The position numbers and the translations under genes were made by a program. DNA of 64,000 nt, taken from the NCBI RefSeq assembly GCF_902833225.1, contig NZ_CADFEI010000011.1, forward strand, positions 186,001 through 250,000, read 5' to 3'. The notes below the pieces were generated by a model, which had not been told where the DNA came from, ran no database searches, and saw nothing but the letters and a program-made list of their open reading frames with translations. This DNA comes from Burkholderia sp. BCC1644. GTDB taxonomy: Bacteria > Pseudomonadota > Gammaproteobacteria > Burkholderiales > Burkholderiaceae. Numbering within the stretch: the stretch's first letter is position 1; every line of letters begins with the position of its first letter. Shown here in pieces: positions 8,906 through 17,157 of this stretch.

Positions 8906-10339
8906 TCATATCGGCTTGACGTCTCGCCCGTAATTGTCTTCAAAGCGCACGATGTCATCCTCACTCAAATAAGCCCCCGACTGAACCTCGATCAGTTCGA
9001 GCGGGATCTTTCCCGGGTTCTCCAGCCGATGCTTCGCACCGAGCGGAATATAGGTCGACTGATTCTCCGTCAGCAGAAGTTCACGCCCGTCATTCGTCAC
9101 TCGCGCAGTACCGCGCACGACAATCCAGTGTTCCGCGCGGTGATGATGCATCTGCAGACTGAGCGACGACCCCGGGTTCACGATGATCCGCTTCACCTGG
9201 AATCGCTCACCCTGATCGATGCTTTCGTAAGTTCCCCACGGGCGCACAACCTTGCGATGCGTTACTGATTCGTGCCGCCCCGATGCGTTCAGGCGCTCGA
9301 CGATCGTCTTCACGCGCTCGGTTTCGCTCCGATGAGCAACGAGTACCGCATCCGCTGTTTCAACGACGATCGTGTCCTTCAGCCCGATCGCGGCCACCAT
9401 CCGGTGGTCTGCCCGGATATAGCTGCCCGTCACGTCCTCCGCGATCACATCGCCCGACAATGCATTACCTTCCGCGTCTTTCTCCGTGATGTCGGCGAGC
9501 GCGGACCACGAGCCAATATCGCTCCAACCCATGCCCGACGCAACGACCATTGCCGCACGGTCGGTTTTTTCCATCACGGCATAATCGATGGAGATATCGG
9601 GACACAAGGCAAACGCTTGCGCATCCAATCGTATGAAGTCTTCATCGCGCCGGGCTTGTGCAACCGCTTGCTCGATGTGTGCCAGTACCGCCGGGGCATA
9701 ACGGGCCAGATCTTCCAGATAGGCCGATGCCTTGAGCATGAACATGCCGCTGTTCCAGTAGTACCCGCCCTGGTCCAGGAAGCGTCCAGCCGTTTCTGCA
9801 TCGGGCTTCTCCGTGAATCCATCGACGCGGCACGCTCCGCCGAATCCGTCCAGCGCTGAGCCGCTGCGGATATACCCGTAGCCGGTATGGGGGCTCGTCG
9901 GCTCGATTCCGAAAGTCACGAGATAACCTTCTCGAGCGATATCGGCTGCAGTCGATGCCAGATCCGAAAACATGGCTGTGTCGAGGATGACGTGATCCGA
10001 TGGCAAGACCATCAGCAACGCATCCGGCGATCGTTCGACAGCAATCAGCGCGGCCGCGGCAACCGCCGGCGCGGTATTGCGCTTCATCGGCTCGAGGAGG
10101 ATGGCTTCCGGTTCGACTCCGATACCGTGCAACTGGTCTGCGACCAGAAAGCGCTGATCCTGGTTTGCGATGACAATCGGCTCGGCCACACCCGCAACGC
10201 CGGCCAGCCGCTTTACCGTCTGCTGGACGAGCGTGTGCTCCCCCGTCAGCCTCAAGTACTGCTTCGGATATCCGCCGCGCGACATGGGCCACAAGCGGGT
10301 GCCGCTCCCCCCGCACAAAACGACAGGATAGATGTTCAC
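8906..10339 (-). CDS. manC: Mannose-1-phosphate guanylyltransferase / mannose-6-phosphate isomerase
   Basis: A 477-residue bifunctional type II phosphomannose isomerase/GDP-mannose pyrophosphorylase, also called CpsB, XanB or AlgA in other systems. The N-terminus carries the nucleotidyltransferase signature GGSGTRLWPMSRGGYPKQ at residues ~10-27 and an FTEKP sugar-binding motif near 170. The C-terminal ~110 residues are a cupin with QMHHHRAEHWIVVRGTA, the metal-binding isomerase half. It converts fructose-6-P to mannose-6-P and mannose-1-P plus GTP to GDP-mannose in the cytosol. In this locus GDP-mannose could be used directly or as precursor of GDP-D-rhamnose or other deoxysugars. The genes for those later steps are not visible here and may lie left of the window. 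Confidence 0.96.
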   Translation of the reverse strand: MNIYPVVLCGGSGTRLWPMSRGGYPKQYLRLTGEHTLVQQTVKRLAGVAGVAEPIVIANQDQRFLVADQLHGIGVEPEAILLEPMKRNTAPAVAAAALIAVERSPDALLMVLPSDHVILDTAMFSDLASTAADIAREGYLVTFGIEPTSPHTGYGYIRSGSALDGFGGACRVDGFTEKPDAETAGRFLDQGGYYWNSGMFMLKASAYLEDLARYAPAVLAHIEQAVAQARRDEDFIRLDAQAFALCPDISIDYAVMEKTDRAAMVVASGMGWSDIGSWSALADITEKDAEGNALSGDVIAEDVTGSYIRADHRMVAAIGLKDTIVVETADAVLVAHRSETERVKTIVERLNASGRHESVTHRKVVRPWGTYESIDQGERFQVKRIIVNPGSSLSLQMHHHRAEHWIVVRGTARVTNDGRELLLTENQSTYIPLGAKHRLENPGKIPLELIEVQSGAYLSEDDIVRFEDNYGRDVKPI

Positions 10340-10425
10340 GTCAACTCCATTCTCTCCGGTGCTTCGTCAATGATCTGTTCGACAGTTCACGTCGTGCACC
10401 ATCGTCACCGGTTTCCGCAAGACGC

Positions 10426-12303
10426 CTAAGCAAGCGGAGCCACCCTGGGCGGCCATGCGAGACCGAAATCCTCACGGTCGAGGGTCAGGTTGGGGCTATA
10501 GCAAGGATCATCCAGCAACATCTTGCCCCATCGTTGCGTCATATACGCGGTTTCGCGCTGGAAACGCAGCTGGTTAGCGGGATCGGTTTCCGGGCCGCGC
10601 GTCGCGGATTCGTGGTGATACAACTCGGCAAACGGCGTCCATACGTTGCGGTAGCCGGCCTCGCGAACGCGCAAGCAGAAATCGACATCGTTGTAGGCCA
10701 CGGCCAGATTTTTTTCATCCAGCCCGCCGACGTCTCGGTAAATCGACCTGCGCACCAGCAGGCAGGCAGCCGTCACCGCCGAAAACCCACTGACGAGACC
10801 GGCACGCCCGAAGTAGCCGCGCGTCGTCCGTGGAACGTGCTTGTGCGCGTTGCCAGCGACGCCGAGGATGCCCAGCACAAGACCGGCATGCTGCACGGTA
10901 TCGTTCGGATACAACAATTTTGCCCCGACCGCCCCCACTCCGGGCTGCAGTGCCAGTCCAGCCATATTGGACAACCAGTCCGGAGAAATGACTTCGATGT
11001 CGTTGTTGAGCAAACAGACGAACTCACCGTTGGCGGACGCGACCGCGGCGTTGTTCAGCGCCGAATAATTGAACGGTCGATCGTCCCTCAAGACCCGAAT
11101 TCTGGGGTCCTCAATGAGAGACTCGAAATAAAGCAACGCTTCCGCGTCATCCGAACCGTTGTCAACGATCAGGATTTCGTAATTTTCGTAAGTCGTGCGT
11201 TCGAGAATGCTACCGATGCATTGGCGCATCAAGTGCACTGCATTACGTGTCGGAATGATCAGCGTAACGAGCGGCGGCTGCGCCGGCAGTGCATGCCGTA
11301 CGCGATAGCCATATCCGATGTATTCGGCATGCGCTGCAACATTCAGCCTGCCGAAATGCTCGTTGATGGACTTTTCGCCGACCACCGCCGCATAGGGCTT
11401 GGCTTCCACGCCGCTCGACGTGCTGGTCGAATGAATACGCCAGTGATACAGCACGCGCGGAATATGACGAATGGCATTCGCGTCGACGCGCTCGATGCAA
11501 CGCAGCGCGAGATCGTAGTCCTGCGACCCCTCATAGCCGATGCGAAACCCGCCGACCTCGTCCAGCAATGCCTTCTCGTAGACGCCGAGATGGCTGAACA
11601 TGTTCTGCGAATGGAACAGATCCGGGTTCCACTGACATTTGAAGTACGGATCCCGGCGTTTGCCACCTTCGTCGATCTTGTCCTCGTCCGAATAAATCAG
11701 ACGGATGGACGGATTTTGCTCGATCGTATCCGCCACGCAGTAGAGTGCGTGCTCAGGCAAAAGGTCGTCGTGATCCAGCAACGCAACCCACTCGCCGGTT
11801 ACCAGACCGAGCGCGCTGTTCGACGCCGCGGAAATATGGCCGTTCGTTTCGCGGAATACCACCTTGATCCGCGAGTCCAGTGCTGCATAACGCTCGAGCA
11901 GCGGACGAATCGCCGGATCCGGTGAGCGATCGTCAGCGATGCACAGCTCCCAATGCGGATAGAGCTGGCCGCGCACCGATTCAATCGCTTCCGCCAGCCA
12001 CTCGGGACGGGGGTTGTAGACCGGCATCACGACCGAAATCAGCGGTGCCTTTGCAAACCCGCTGATGCGACGCCCGATCGCCTCGCGCATGGCGTCGTCG
12101 ATCCGATCATGACGACTTATCCAGTTCGCATAGTCCTCAGGATCGATCGCACCGGGCGCACCGGCCATCATCCACGTGAGCTTGCGCTTGACCCCGCCGA
12201 AACCTTCGCGGCGATAGACGGCATAGCCCTGGCGCAACATGGCGCCAAGGTTCCTGCCCCCGGTGATCCGCCCTACAAGCGAACTGACTTTTGACAATGT
12301 CAT
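10426..12303 (-). CDS. Twin-domain GT2 glycosyltransferase (625 aa)
   Basis: A second tandem GT2 enzyme. GT2-1 begins near residue 88 (ISVVMPVYN) with DHDD at 177-180. GT2-2 begins near 345 (VTLIIPTRN) with LLNNDIEV near 430 and YNDVDFCLRVREAGY as the catalytic-base region. The first ~85 residues are helical and basic and may associate with the membrane. It shares blocks along the whole length with the 765-residue enzyme at 3092-5389, including YSDEDKIDE, RETNGHI and a PNLT...F...PPR C-terminal tail, so the two are paralogues. It lies 17 bp downstream of wzt, probably in the same operon. Probable role: O-antigen polymer assembly in the cytoplasm before ABC export. Confidence 0.88.
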   Translation of the reverse strand: MTLSKVSSLVGRITGGRNLGAMLRQGYAVYRREGFGGVKRKLTWMMAGAPGAIDPEDYANWISRHDRIDDAMREAIGRRISGFAKAPLISVVMPVYNPRPEWLAEAIESVRGQLYPHWELCIADDRSPDPAIRPLLERYAALDSRIKVVFRETNGHISAASNSALGLVTGEWVALLDHDDLLPEHALYCVADTIEQNPSIRLIYSDEDKIDEGGKRRDPYFKCQWNPDLFHSQNMFSHLGVYEKALLDEVGGFRIGYEGSQDYDLALRCIERVDANAIRHIPRVLYHWRIHSTSTSSGVEAKPYAAVVGEKSINEHFGRLNVAAHAEYIGYGYRVRHALPAQPPLVTLIIPTRNAVHLMRQCIGSILERTTYENYEILIVDNGSDDAEALLYFESLIEDPRIRVLRDDRPFNYSALNNAAVASANGEFVCLLNNDIEVISPDWLSNMAGLALQPGVGAVGAKLLYPNDTVQHAGLVLGILGVAGNAHKHVPRTTRGYFGRAGLVSGFSAVTAACLLVRRSIYRDVGGLDEKNLAVAYNDVDFCLRVREAGYRNVWTPFAELYHHESATRGPETDPANQLRFQRETAYMTQRWGKMLLDDPCYSPNLTLDREDFGLAWPPRVAPLA

Positions 12304-12320
12304 CTGGATAACGGCGAGAC

Positions 12321-13070
12321 TCAGGCTACCGCCGCCTCGTACTGCGACACGACCTCATCCGCTGGACCGAATGCGCGGACCCGACCGCGTTCCATCCACA
12401 GCGCCTTGTTGCAGACCTTGCGGATTTCGCTGTTCGAATGCATGGCCAGGACGACGATCTCGGCCCGACTATGCAGATCCGCCAAGCGCGCCTCCGCCTT
12501 GTGCATGAACGACGCATCGCCGACACCCATCACTTCGTCGAGCAACAGGATCTCCGCATCAACCGCAGTGGACACGGCGAATGCAAGTCGAACGCGCATG
12601 CCGCTGGAATAGGTACGAATCGGCAGATCCAGGTAGTCGCCGAGTTCGCAGAACTCCGCGATATCCTGCTGCTTCTGCCGGATTTCCGCGTCGGACATCC
12701 CGAGCAGCAACCCCCTCAGGCGAATATTCTGCATGCCGGTGGAGTTCTCATCCATGCCGAGGCTGATATCCAGCAAAGGCACGGCCTTGCCGCTGCGCGA
12801 CACGGTACCGGCTGTCGGCGGGTAGATGCCCGCCATCACACGCAGCAGCGTCGACTTTCCCGCGCCGTTGTGCCCGATCAGCCCAATGCGATCGCCACGA
12901 TCGAAGCGGACGTTGACGTCGTCAAGCGCGCGCACGACGATCACGCCGTCACTGCCCTCGGCAATACGATTGCGTCGCCCCATGCGCATGACCTGCTTCT
13001 TCAGCGAGCGTCCCTGCACGTCATAGATCGGCAAATCGAGCGTTACGTTCTTCAAATCGATATAGGCCAC
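12321..13070 (-). CDS. wzt: O-antigen ABC exporter ATP-binding protein Wzt (short form)
   Basis: A 249-residue ABC ATPase of the polysaccharide/polyol phosphate export type. Walker A is GHNGAGKST, the signature motif is YSSGMRVRLAFA, and Walker B is EILLLDEVMGVGD, which is characteristic of Wzt/TagH-type subunits. It pairs with Wzm, encoded 10 bp upstream, to move undecaprenyl-PP-linked O-antigen across the inner membrane. The chain stops shortly after the H-loop (LAMHSN), so the C-terminal carbohydrate-binding domain that recognises capped chains in E. coli O8/O9a-type Wzt is absent. This implies export without Wzt-mediated recognition of a terminal residue, or recognition by another protein. 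Confidence 0.93.
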   Translation of the reverse strand: MAYIDLKNVTLDLPIYDVQGRSLKKQVMRMGRRNRIAEGSDGVIVVRALDDVNVRFDRGDRIGLIGHNGAGKSTLLRVMAGIYPPTAGTVSRSGKAVPLLDISLGMDENSTGMQNIRLRGLLLGMSDAEIRQKQQDIAEFCELGDYLDLPIRTYSSGMRVRLAFAVSTAVDAEILLLDEVMGVGDASFMHKAEARLADLHSRAEIVVLAMHSNSEIRKVCNKALWMERGRVRAFGPADEVVSQYEAAVA

Positions 13071-13080
13071 GACGTGCTCC

Positions 13081-13863
13081 TCAAACCCAGTACGGGATAC
13101 GTTTCACATAACGACCGGTCAGCCACAACGCGACAATCCAGCCTACTGCGGCCATGCCGGCCGTCACCCCCCACGTCAGCGCACTCGGCGCCTGCCCGAT
13201 CAACGGACCGCGTACGACATCGATCAGATAGGCGAGCGGATTCCACTCAACGATGAAGGTATAGCGGTTCAATGCGTTGGGACGAAAGATGATCGGCGTC
13301 ACGTAAAACGCAACCTGCAGCAACGCCGAGATGATCTGGGGAAGATCGCGAAAGCGCGCGGACAGCAAGCCGACCGTCATCGCAATCCAGAGAATGTTCA
13401 GGATGTACAGCAGCAGGCCGGGAATGAACAACGGCAGGGTTTCCCAACTCTTCACGCCAAACACCGCCAGAAGCACGACGATGATCACCGCGTTGTGAGT
13501 CATCACGATCAGGTTGCGCCACACCACCTGCAGCATGTAGATCAGCTTCGGCGTCGCCATTTGCCTGATGTATGACGCGCTGTTGATGTAGGCGACGCTA
13601 CCGTCCTGAATCGTCTGCGAAAGCAGCCCCCACATCACAAGACTCGCGGCAAGGAACGGCAGGTACGCGTGCATGTCCTGACCGAAGAGCGTGCCGTAGA
13701 CGACGCCCAACGACCCGATCATGACGCCCATGCTGATCGTCAGCCAGAACGGACCGACCCGCGAGCGCGCATAGCGCTGCCGGATCTCCAGCCAGCCGAG
13801 CAGCGTCCATAACCGCCAGGACACGATGCTTTGTTTAAGGTCTGCAATTGCGACAGTGAGCAT
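13081..13863 (-). CDS. wzm: O-antigen ABC exporter permease Wzm
   Basis: A 260-residue ABC-2 family permease. It starts with a cytosolic amphipathic segment, then LGWLEIRQRYARSRVGPFW, the conserved block before TM1, and has about six hydrophobic segments. With Wzt it forms the channel exporting lipid-linked O-antigen. I chose the ATG at 13863 (MLTVAIADLKQSI). An in-frame TTG at 13896 would add 11 residues, but 260 is the usual family length. The gene sits between the rhamnosyltransferase gene and wzt with short gaps, consistent with one minus-strand operon starting at rmlB. Confidence 0.93.
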   Translation of the reverse strand: MLTVAIADLKQSIVSWRLWTLLGWLEIRQRYARSRVGPFWLTISMGVMIGSLGVVYGTLFGQDMHAYLPFLAASLVMWGLLSQTIQDGSVAYINSASYIRQMATPKLIYMLQVVWRNLIVMTHNAVIIVVLLAVFGVKSWETLPLFIPGLLLYILNILWIAMTVGLLSARFRDLPQIISALLQVAFYVTPIIFRPNALNRYTFIVEWNPLAYLIDVVRGPLIGQAPSALTWGVTAGMAAVGWIVALWLTGRYVKRIPYWV

Positions 13864-13923
13864 GCGATTCTTCAATAATAAATAGTTAGACGACAAATCC
13901 TGGAACCTGCCGTAATCGATGGA

Positions 13924-14832
13924 TTACAGCTCCCCCGAGCGTCCGGACAATCCGTGCCAGATTCCAAGAAGCGAAAGTCGCAGGTGCGCCATTCGTGGTT
14001 GCATGAACAACGCATAGATCGCCAACCGGACCGGCATCTTGACCAGCTCGGTCGACTTCCAGCTCCACGGCACGTAGGAACGCCGGATCAGTGCGATCGC
14101 ATTGCGGAACAGATAGTAATGCCGAACCGCGCTGTGCCCCGGGTAGCTCCGCCCGAAGAACTTCACCGGCTCGCCACCCAGTTCGTGCTTCAACCGCAAC
14201 GCGGGTGCCCCGAGTACCGAATAGCCTTTCGCGCGAGCTCGGACGCACCATTCGAGATCGACGAAGTCGATGAACAGTGCATCGTCCATCGGTCCGATGT
14301 CGCGCCAGGTCTCGAGATTCACGCACGAGCCCGATGTAATCAGGAAATCGACGTCGATTGGCTTTACGCCGTCGGGCTGAACTCGCTGCAATTTCAAGTA
14401 GCCGAATCGAACGAACGGCGCGACCCCGCCCAACCGTGCATCCTCGTACGCCGGTCCGACGAGCGCCACGCGATGATTGGTCATGCGTTCTGCCGCCAAT
14501 GTTCGAGGCAGCTCAACCAGCAATTCGCTGGATGGTTCGCTATCCTGATCGAACAGCAATGCTGCCGTACAGCCGGCCTCGATCAGGCGCTCGACACCCT
14601 GGTTGAGCGCCGTCGCAATCCCGAGGTTCGCGCCGTTGGCGACATAGTCGATTCGCCGGTCCAGCCCGAGCGCCTCCGACGTGGACACGGTCTCTGTGTT
14701 ATCGACCACCACGCACGGCCATACCTTGGCGAGCCGGTTCGCACGAGCCACACAGCCGCTATCCGGTCGGTAGAACACGATCACGACACCGGCCCGCTCC
14801 TGATCCGCGGAATTCTGATTCAAGTTACTCAC
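13924..14832 (-). CDS. GT2 rhamnosyltransferase
   Basis: A 302-residue GT2 enzyme of the rhamnosyltransferase family. It contains GVVIVFYRPDS at the N-terminus, NGANLGIATALNQGV, the donor/metal motif LLFDQDSEPS, and FIDFVDLEWCVRARAKGY, where the acidic residue is the likely base. A C-terminal hydrophobic/basic segment may touch the membrane. It begins at GTG and overlaps the rmlD stop by 8 bp, with no room for an independent promoter, so it is co-expressed with dTDP-L-rhamnose synthesis. The natural inference is transfer of L-rhamnose from dTDP-L-rhamnose to the growing O-chain. Confidence 0.9.
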   Translation of the reverse strand: MSNLNQNSADQERAGVVIVFYRPDSGCVARANRLAKVWPCVVVDNTETVSTSEALGLDRRIDYVANGANLGIATALNQGVERLIEAGCTAALLFDQDSEPSSELLVELPRTLAAERMTNHRVALVGPAYEDARLGGVAPFVRFGYLKLQRVQPDGVKPIDVDFLITSGSCVNLETWRDIGPMDDALFIDFVDLEWCVRARAKGYSVLGAPALRLKHELGGEPVKFFGRSYPGHSAVRHYYLFRNAIALIRRSYVPWSWKSTELVKMPVRLAIYALFMQPRMAHLRLSLLGIWHGLSGRSGEL

Positions 14833-15724
14833 TCAGGCACAGCTTCAGCGCATCGGCCCAGTCCGGCAACCGCAACCCGAATGCTTCGGTCAGCTTGTCG
14901 TGCGACAGTCGCGAATTGGACGGACGCTTGGCGGGAACCGGGTAGTCGCTCGCCGGAATCGGCAGCACCTTCGGCGCACGCTCGCCCATCGCGTCGGCGA
15001 AGATTGCCTCGGCAAACCCGTGCCACGACGTGGCGCCAGCCGACGTGAAGTGATAGACACCGGAACGCTGCGCCCACCAGTCCGCATCATCGGCCGCCAA
15101 TGCCTGCGCGACGACGTGCGCGGTCGCGGTGGCGATCGTCTTCGACCACGTCGGCGCACCGACCTGATCCGCGACGACGCGCAGTTCCGGACGCTCGCTG
15201 CCGAGCTTCAGCATCGTCAGCAGGAAGTTCTTGCCGCGCCGGCCGTACACCCAGCTTGTCCGCAGGATCAGGTGCGCGCAACCCGTCGCCGCGATGGCCT
15301 GCTCGCCCTCGAGCTTGGTCAGCCCGTACACGTTCTGCGGGTTGGTCGCATCCGTTTCGACGTAGGCACCGTCTTTGGTCCCGTCGAACACATAGTCGGT
15401 CGAATAATGAACCAGCGCTGCGCCGAGACGCGCCGCCTCCTCCGCAAAAGCACGCGGCACTTCGGCATTCAGCCGACGCGCGGCGTCGACATCCGTCTCG
15501 GCCTTGTCGACGGCCGTGTACGCGGCCGGATTCACGATAATCGACGGCTTCAGCTCGCGTACGACACTGCGCACCCGATCGAGATCGGACAGGTCGAGCA
15601 TCGAGCGGTCGCACGCCACCACGCGGCCGAGGCCTTGCAGCGAGCGCAGCAGTTCGAACCCGACCTGGCCATTCACACCCGTCACGAGGATCGTCGGTTC
15701 AGGAGTCACACCCACCTCACGCAT
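14825..15724 (-). CDS. rmlD: dTDP-4-dehydrorhamnose reductase
   Basis: A 299-residue extended SDR that catalyses the last step of dTDP-L-rhamnose synthesis, NAD(P)H reduction of dTDP-6-deoxy-L-lyxo-4-hexulose. The N-terminal Rossmann loop is VTGVNGQVG. NPAAYTAVDKAE, YSTDYVFDGTK and the catalytic YxxxK (YGLTKLEGE) follow in the canonical order, and RTSWVYG and the C-terminal RPSNSRLSHDKL are RmlD hallmarks. It overlaps rmlC by 8 bp upstream and the rhamnosyltransferase gene by 8 bp downstream. Length is normal. No oddities were seen. Confidence 0.97.
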   Translation of the reverse strand: MREVGVTPEPTILVTGVNGQVGFELLRSLQGLGRVVACDRSMLDLSDLDRVRSVVRELKPSIIVNPAAYTAVDKAETDVDAARRLNAEVPRAFAEEAARLGAALVHYSTDYVFDGTKDGAYVETDATNPQNVYGLTKLEGEQAIAATGCAHLILRTSWVYGRRGKNFLLTMLKLGSERPELRVVADQVGAPTWSKTIATATAHVVAQALAADDADWWAQRSGVYHFTSAGATSWHGFAEAIFADAMGERAPKVLPIPASDYPVPAKRPSNSRLSHDKLTEAFGLRLPDWADALKLCLSE

Positions 15725-16268
15725 AAACTTCGGCTTCGCTCAAACGCTTGCCGGCCGCGTCCTTCGCCGCCAGCAGCGGCTCGAAATCGATCGGCCACTC
15801 GATCCCGATCTCCGGGTCGTTCCACACGATGCTGCGCTCGTGCTCCGGGAACCAGTAGTCGGTCGTCTTGTAAAGGAACTGCGCGGCCTCCGACAGCACG
15901 ACGAAACCGTGTGCGAAACCGGGCGGCACCCACAGCTGCCGATGGTTGTCGTTCGACAGGACAACCCCCACCCACTTGCCGAAGTTCGGCGAATCCTTGC
16001 GAATGTCGACGGCGACGTCGAACACTTCGCCCTCGACGACGCGAACGAGCTTGCCCTGCGCGTGCTGGATCTGATAATGCAGGCCGCGCAGCACGCCCTT
16101 CGACGAGCGCGAATGGTTGTCCTGCACGAATTCGACGCCGGGTGCGACCTGCTCGGCGAATTCCTTCCCGTTGAAGCTTTCGTAGAAGAACCCGCGCGCG
16201 TCGCCGAACACCTTCGGCTCGATGATCTTGACTTCGGGCAGCGCCGTTGCCGTTACTTGGATGGCCAT
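15717..16268 (-). CDS. rmlC: dTDP-4-dehydrorhamnose 3,5-epimerase
   Basis: A 183-residue cupin-fold epimerase that acts on dTDP-4-keto-6-deoxy-D-glucose. Diagnostic blocks are GDARGFFYESFN, QDNHSRSSKGVLRGLHYQ (catalytic His and the RGLH motif) and WVPPGFAHGFVVLSE. The ATG at 16268 was chosen over longer open frames because the RmlC fold starts right there and the family length is about 180. It overlaps the end of rmlA by 16 bp and is overlapped by rmlD, so the four rml genes are tightly coupled in the order B-A-C-D. Confidence 0.97.
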   Translation of the reverse strand: MAIQVTATALPEVKIIEPKVFGDARGFFYESFNGKEFAEQVAPGVEFVQDNHSRSSKGVLRGLHYQIQHAQGKLVRVVEGEVFDVAVDIRKDSPNFGKWVGVVLSNDNHRQLWVPPGFAHGFVVLSEAAQFLYKTTDYWFPEHERSIVWNDPEIGIEWPIDFEPLLAAKDAAGKRLSEAEVYA

Positions 16269-17146
16269 GCGACTTGATCCGTGAGAATGTTCTTGAGGTA
16301 CTGACCGTATGCGTTCTTCGCCAGCGGCTGTGCAAGCTTCAGCACCTGCTCCGCGTCGATCCAGTTGCGGCGATAGGCGATTTCTTCCGGACAAGCGACC
16401 ACGAGGCCCTGCCGCTTCTGCAGCGTCGCGATGAAACTGGCGGCTTCGATCAGCGAATCGTGCGTGCCGGTATCGAGCCACGCATAGCCGCGCCCCATGA
16501 TCTCGACGTTCAGCGCGCCGTTGTCGAGATAGCGCGAGTTGACGTCGGTGATTTCCAGCTCGCCGCGCGGCGACGGCTTGATGTCGGCCGCGATGTCGCA
16601 TACGCGGTTGTCATAGAAGTACAGGCCGGTCACCGCGTAGTTCGAACGCGGCTTTGCCGGCTTCTCCTCGATCGACAGCGCGCGGAACGACTTGTCGAAT
16701 TCGACGACGCCGTAACGCTCCGGATCGTGCACGTGATACGCGAACACGGTCGCGCCGGTTTCCTGTGCATGCGCGCGCTCGAGCTGCTTCGCCAGGTCGT
16801 GCCCGTAGAAGATGTTGTCGCCGAGAATCAGCGCCGACGGATCGTTGCCGACGAACTCCTTGCCGATGATGAACGCCTGCGCGAGACCGTCGGGCGACGG
16901 CTGCACCGCGTACTGGATGTTCATCCCCCACTGGCTGCCGTCACCGAGCATCGACTCGAAACGGGGCGTGTCCTGCGGCGTCGAGATGATCAACACGTCG
17001 CGAATGCCCGCGATCATCAGCGTCGACAGCGGGTAGTAGATCATCGGCTTGTCGTACACCGGCAGGAGCTGCTTCGATACGACGTGCGTGATCGGATACA
17101 GCCGCGTGCCGGAGCCGCCGGCGAGAATGATGCCTTTACGTGCCAT
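16253..17146 (-). CDS. rmlA: Glucose-1-phosphate thymidylyltransferase
   Basis: A 297-residue nucleotidyltransferase making dTDP-glucose from dTTP and glucose-1-phosphate, the first step of dTDP-L-rhamnose synthesis. It begins MARKGIILAGGSGTRLYPIT, with the GGSGTRL nucleotide-binding loop, and contains PSPDGLAQAFIIG, LGDNIFYG and FAYHVHDPERYGVVEFD, all RmlA signatures. The ATG at 17146 is preceded by GAGGAGAGGAGCG, a strong ribosome-binding site, which rules in favour of it over an upstream in-frame start at 17191. It follows rmlB with an 11-bp gap. dTDP-L-rhamnose feedback on RmlA is known for the family. Confidence 0.97.
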   Translation of the reverse strand: MARKGIILAGGSGTRLYPITHVVSKQLLPVYDKPMIYYPLSTLMIAGIRDVLIISTPQDTPRFESMLGDGSQWGMNIQYAVQPSPDGLAQAFIIGKEFVGNDPSALILGDNIFYGHDLAKQLERAHAQETGATVFAYHVHDPERYGVVEFDKSFRALSIEEKPAKPRSNYAVTGLYFYDNRVCDIAADIKPSPRGELEITDVNSRYLDNGALNVEIMGRGYAWLDTGTHDSLIEAASFIATLQKRQGLVVACPEEIAYRRNWIDAEQVLKLAQPLAKNAYGQYLKNILTDQVAWPSK

Positions 17147-17157
17147 CGCTCCTCTCC

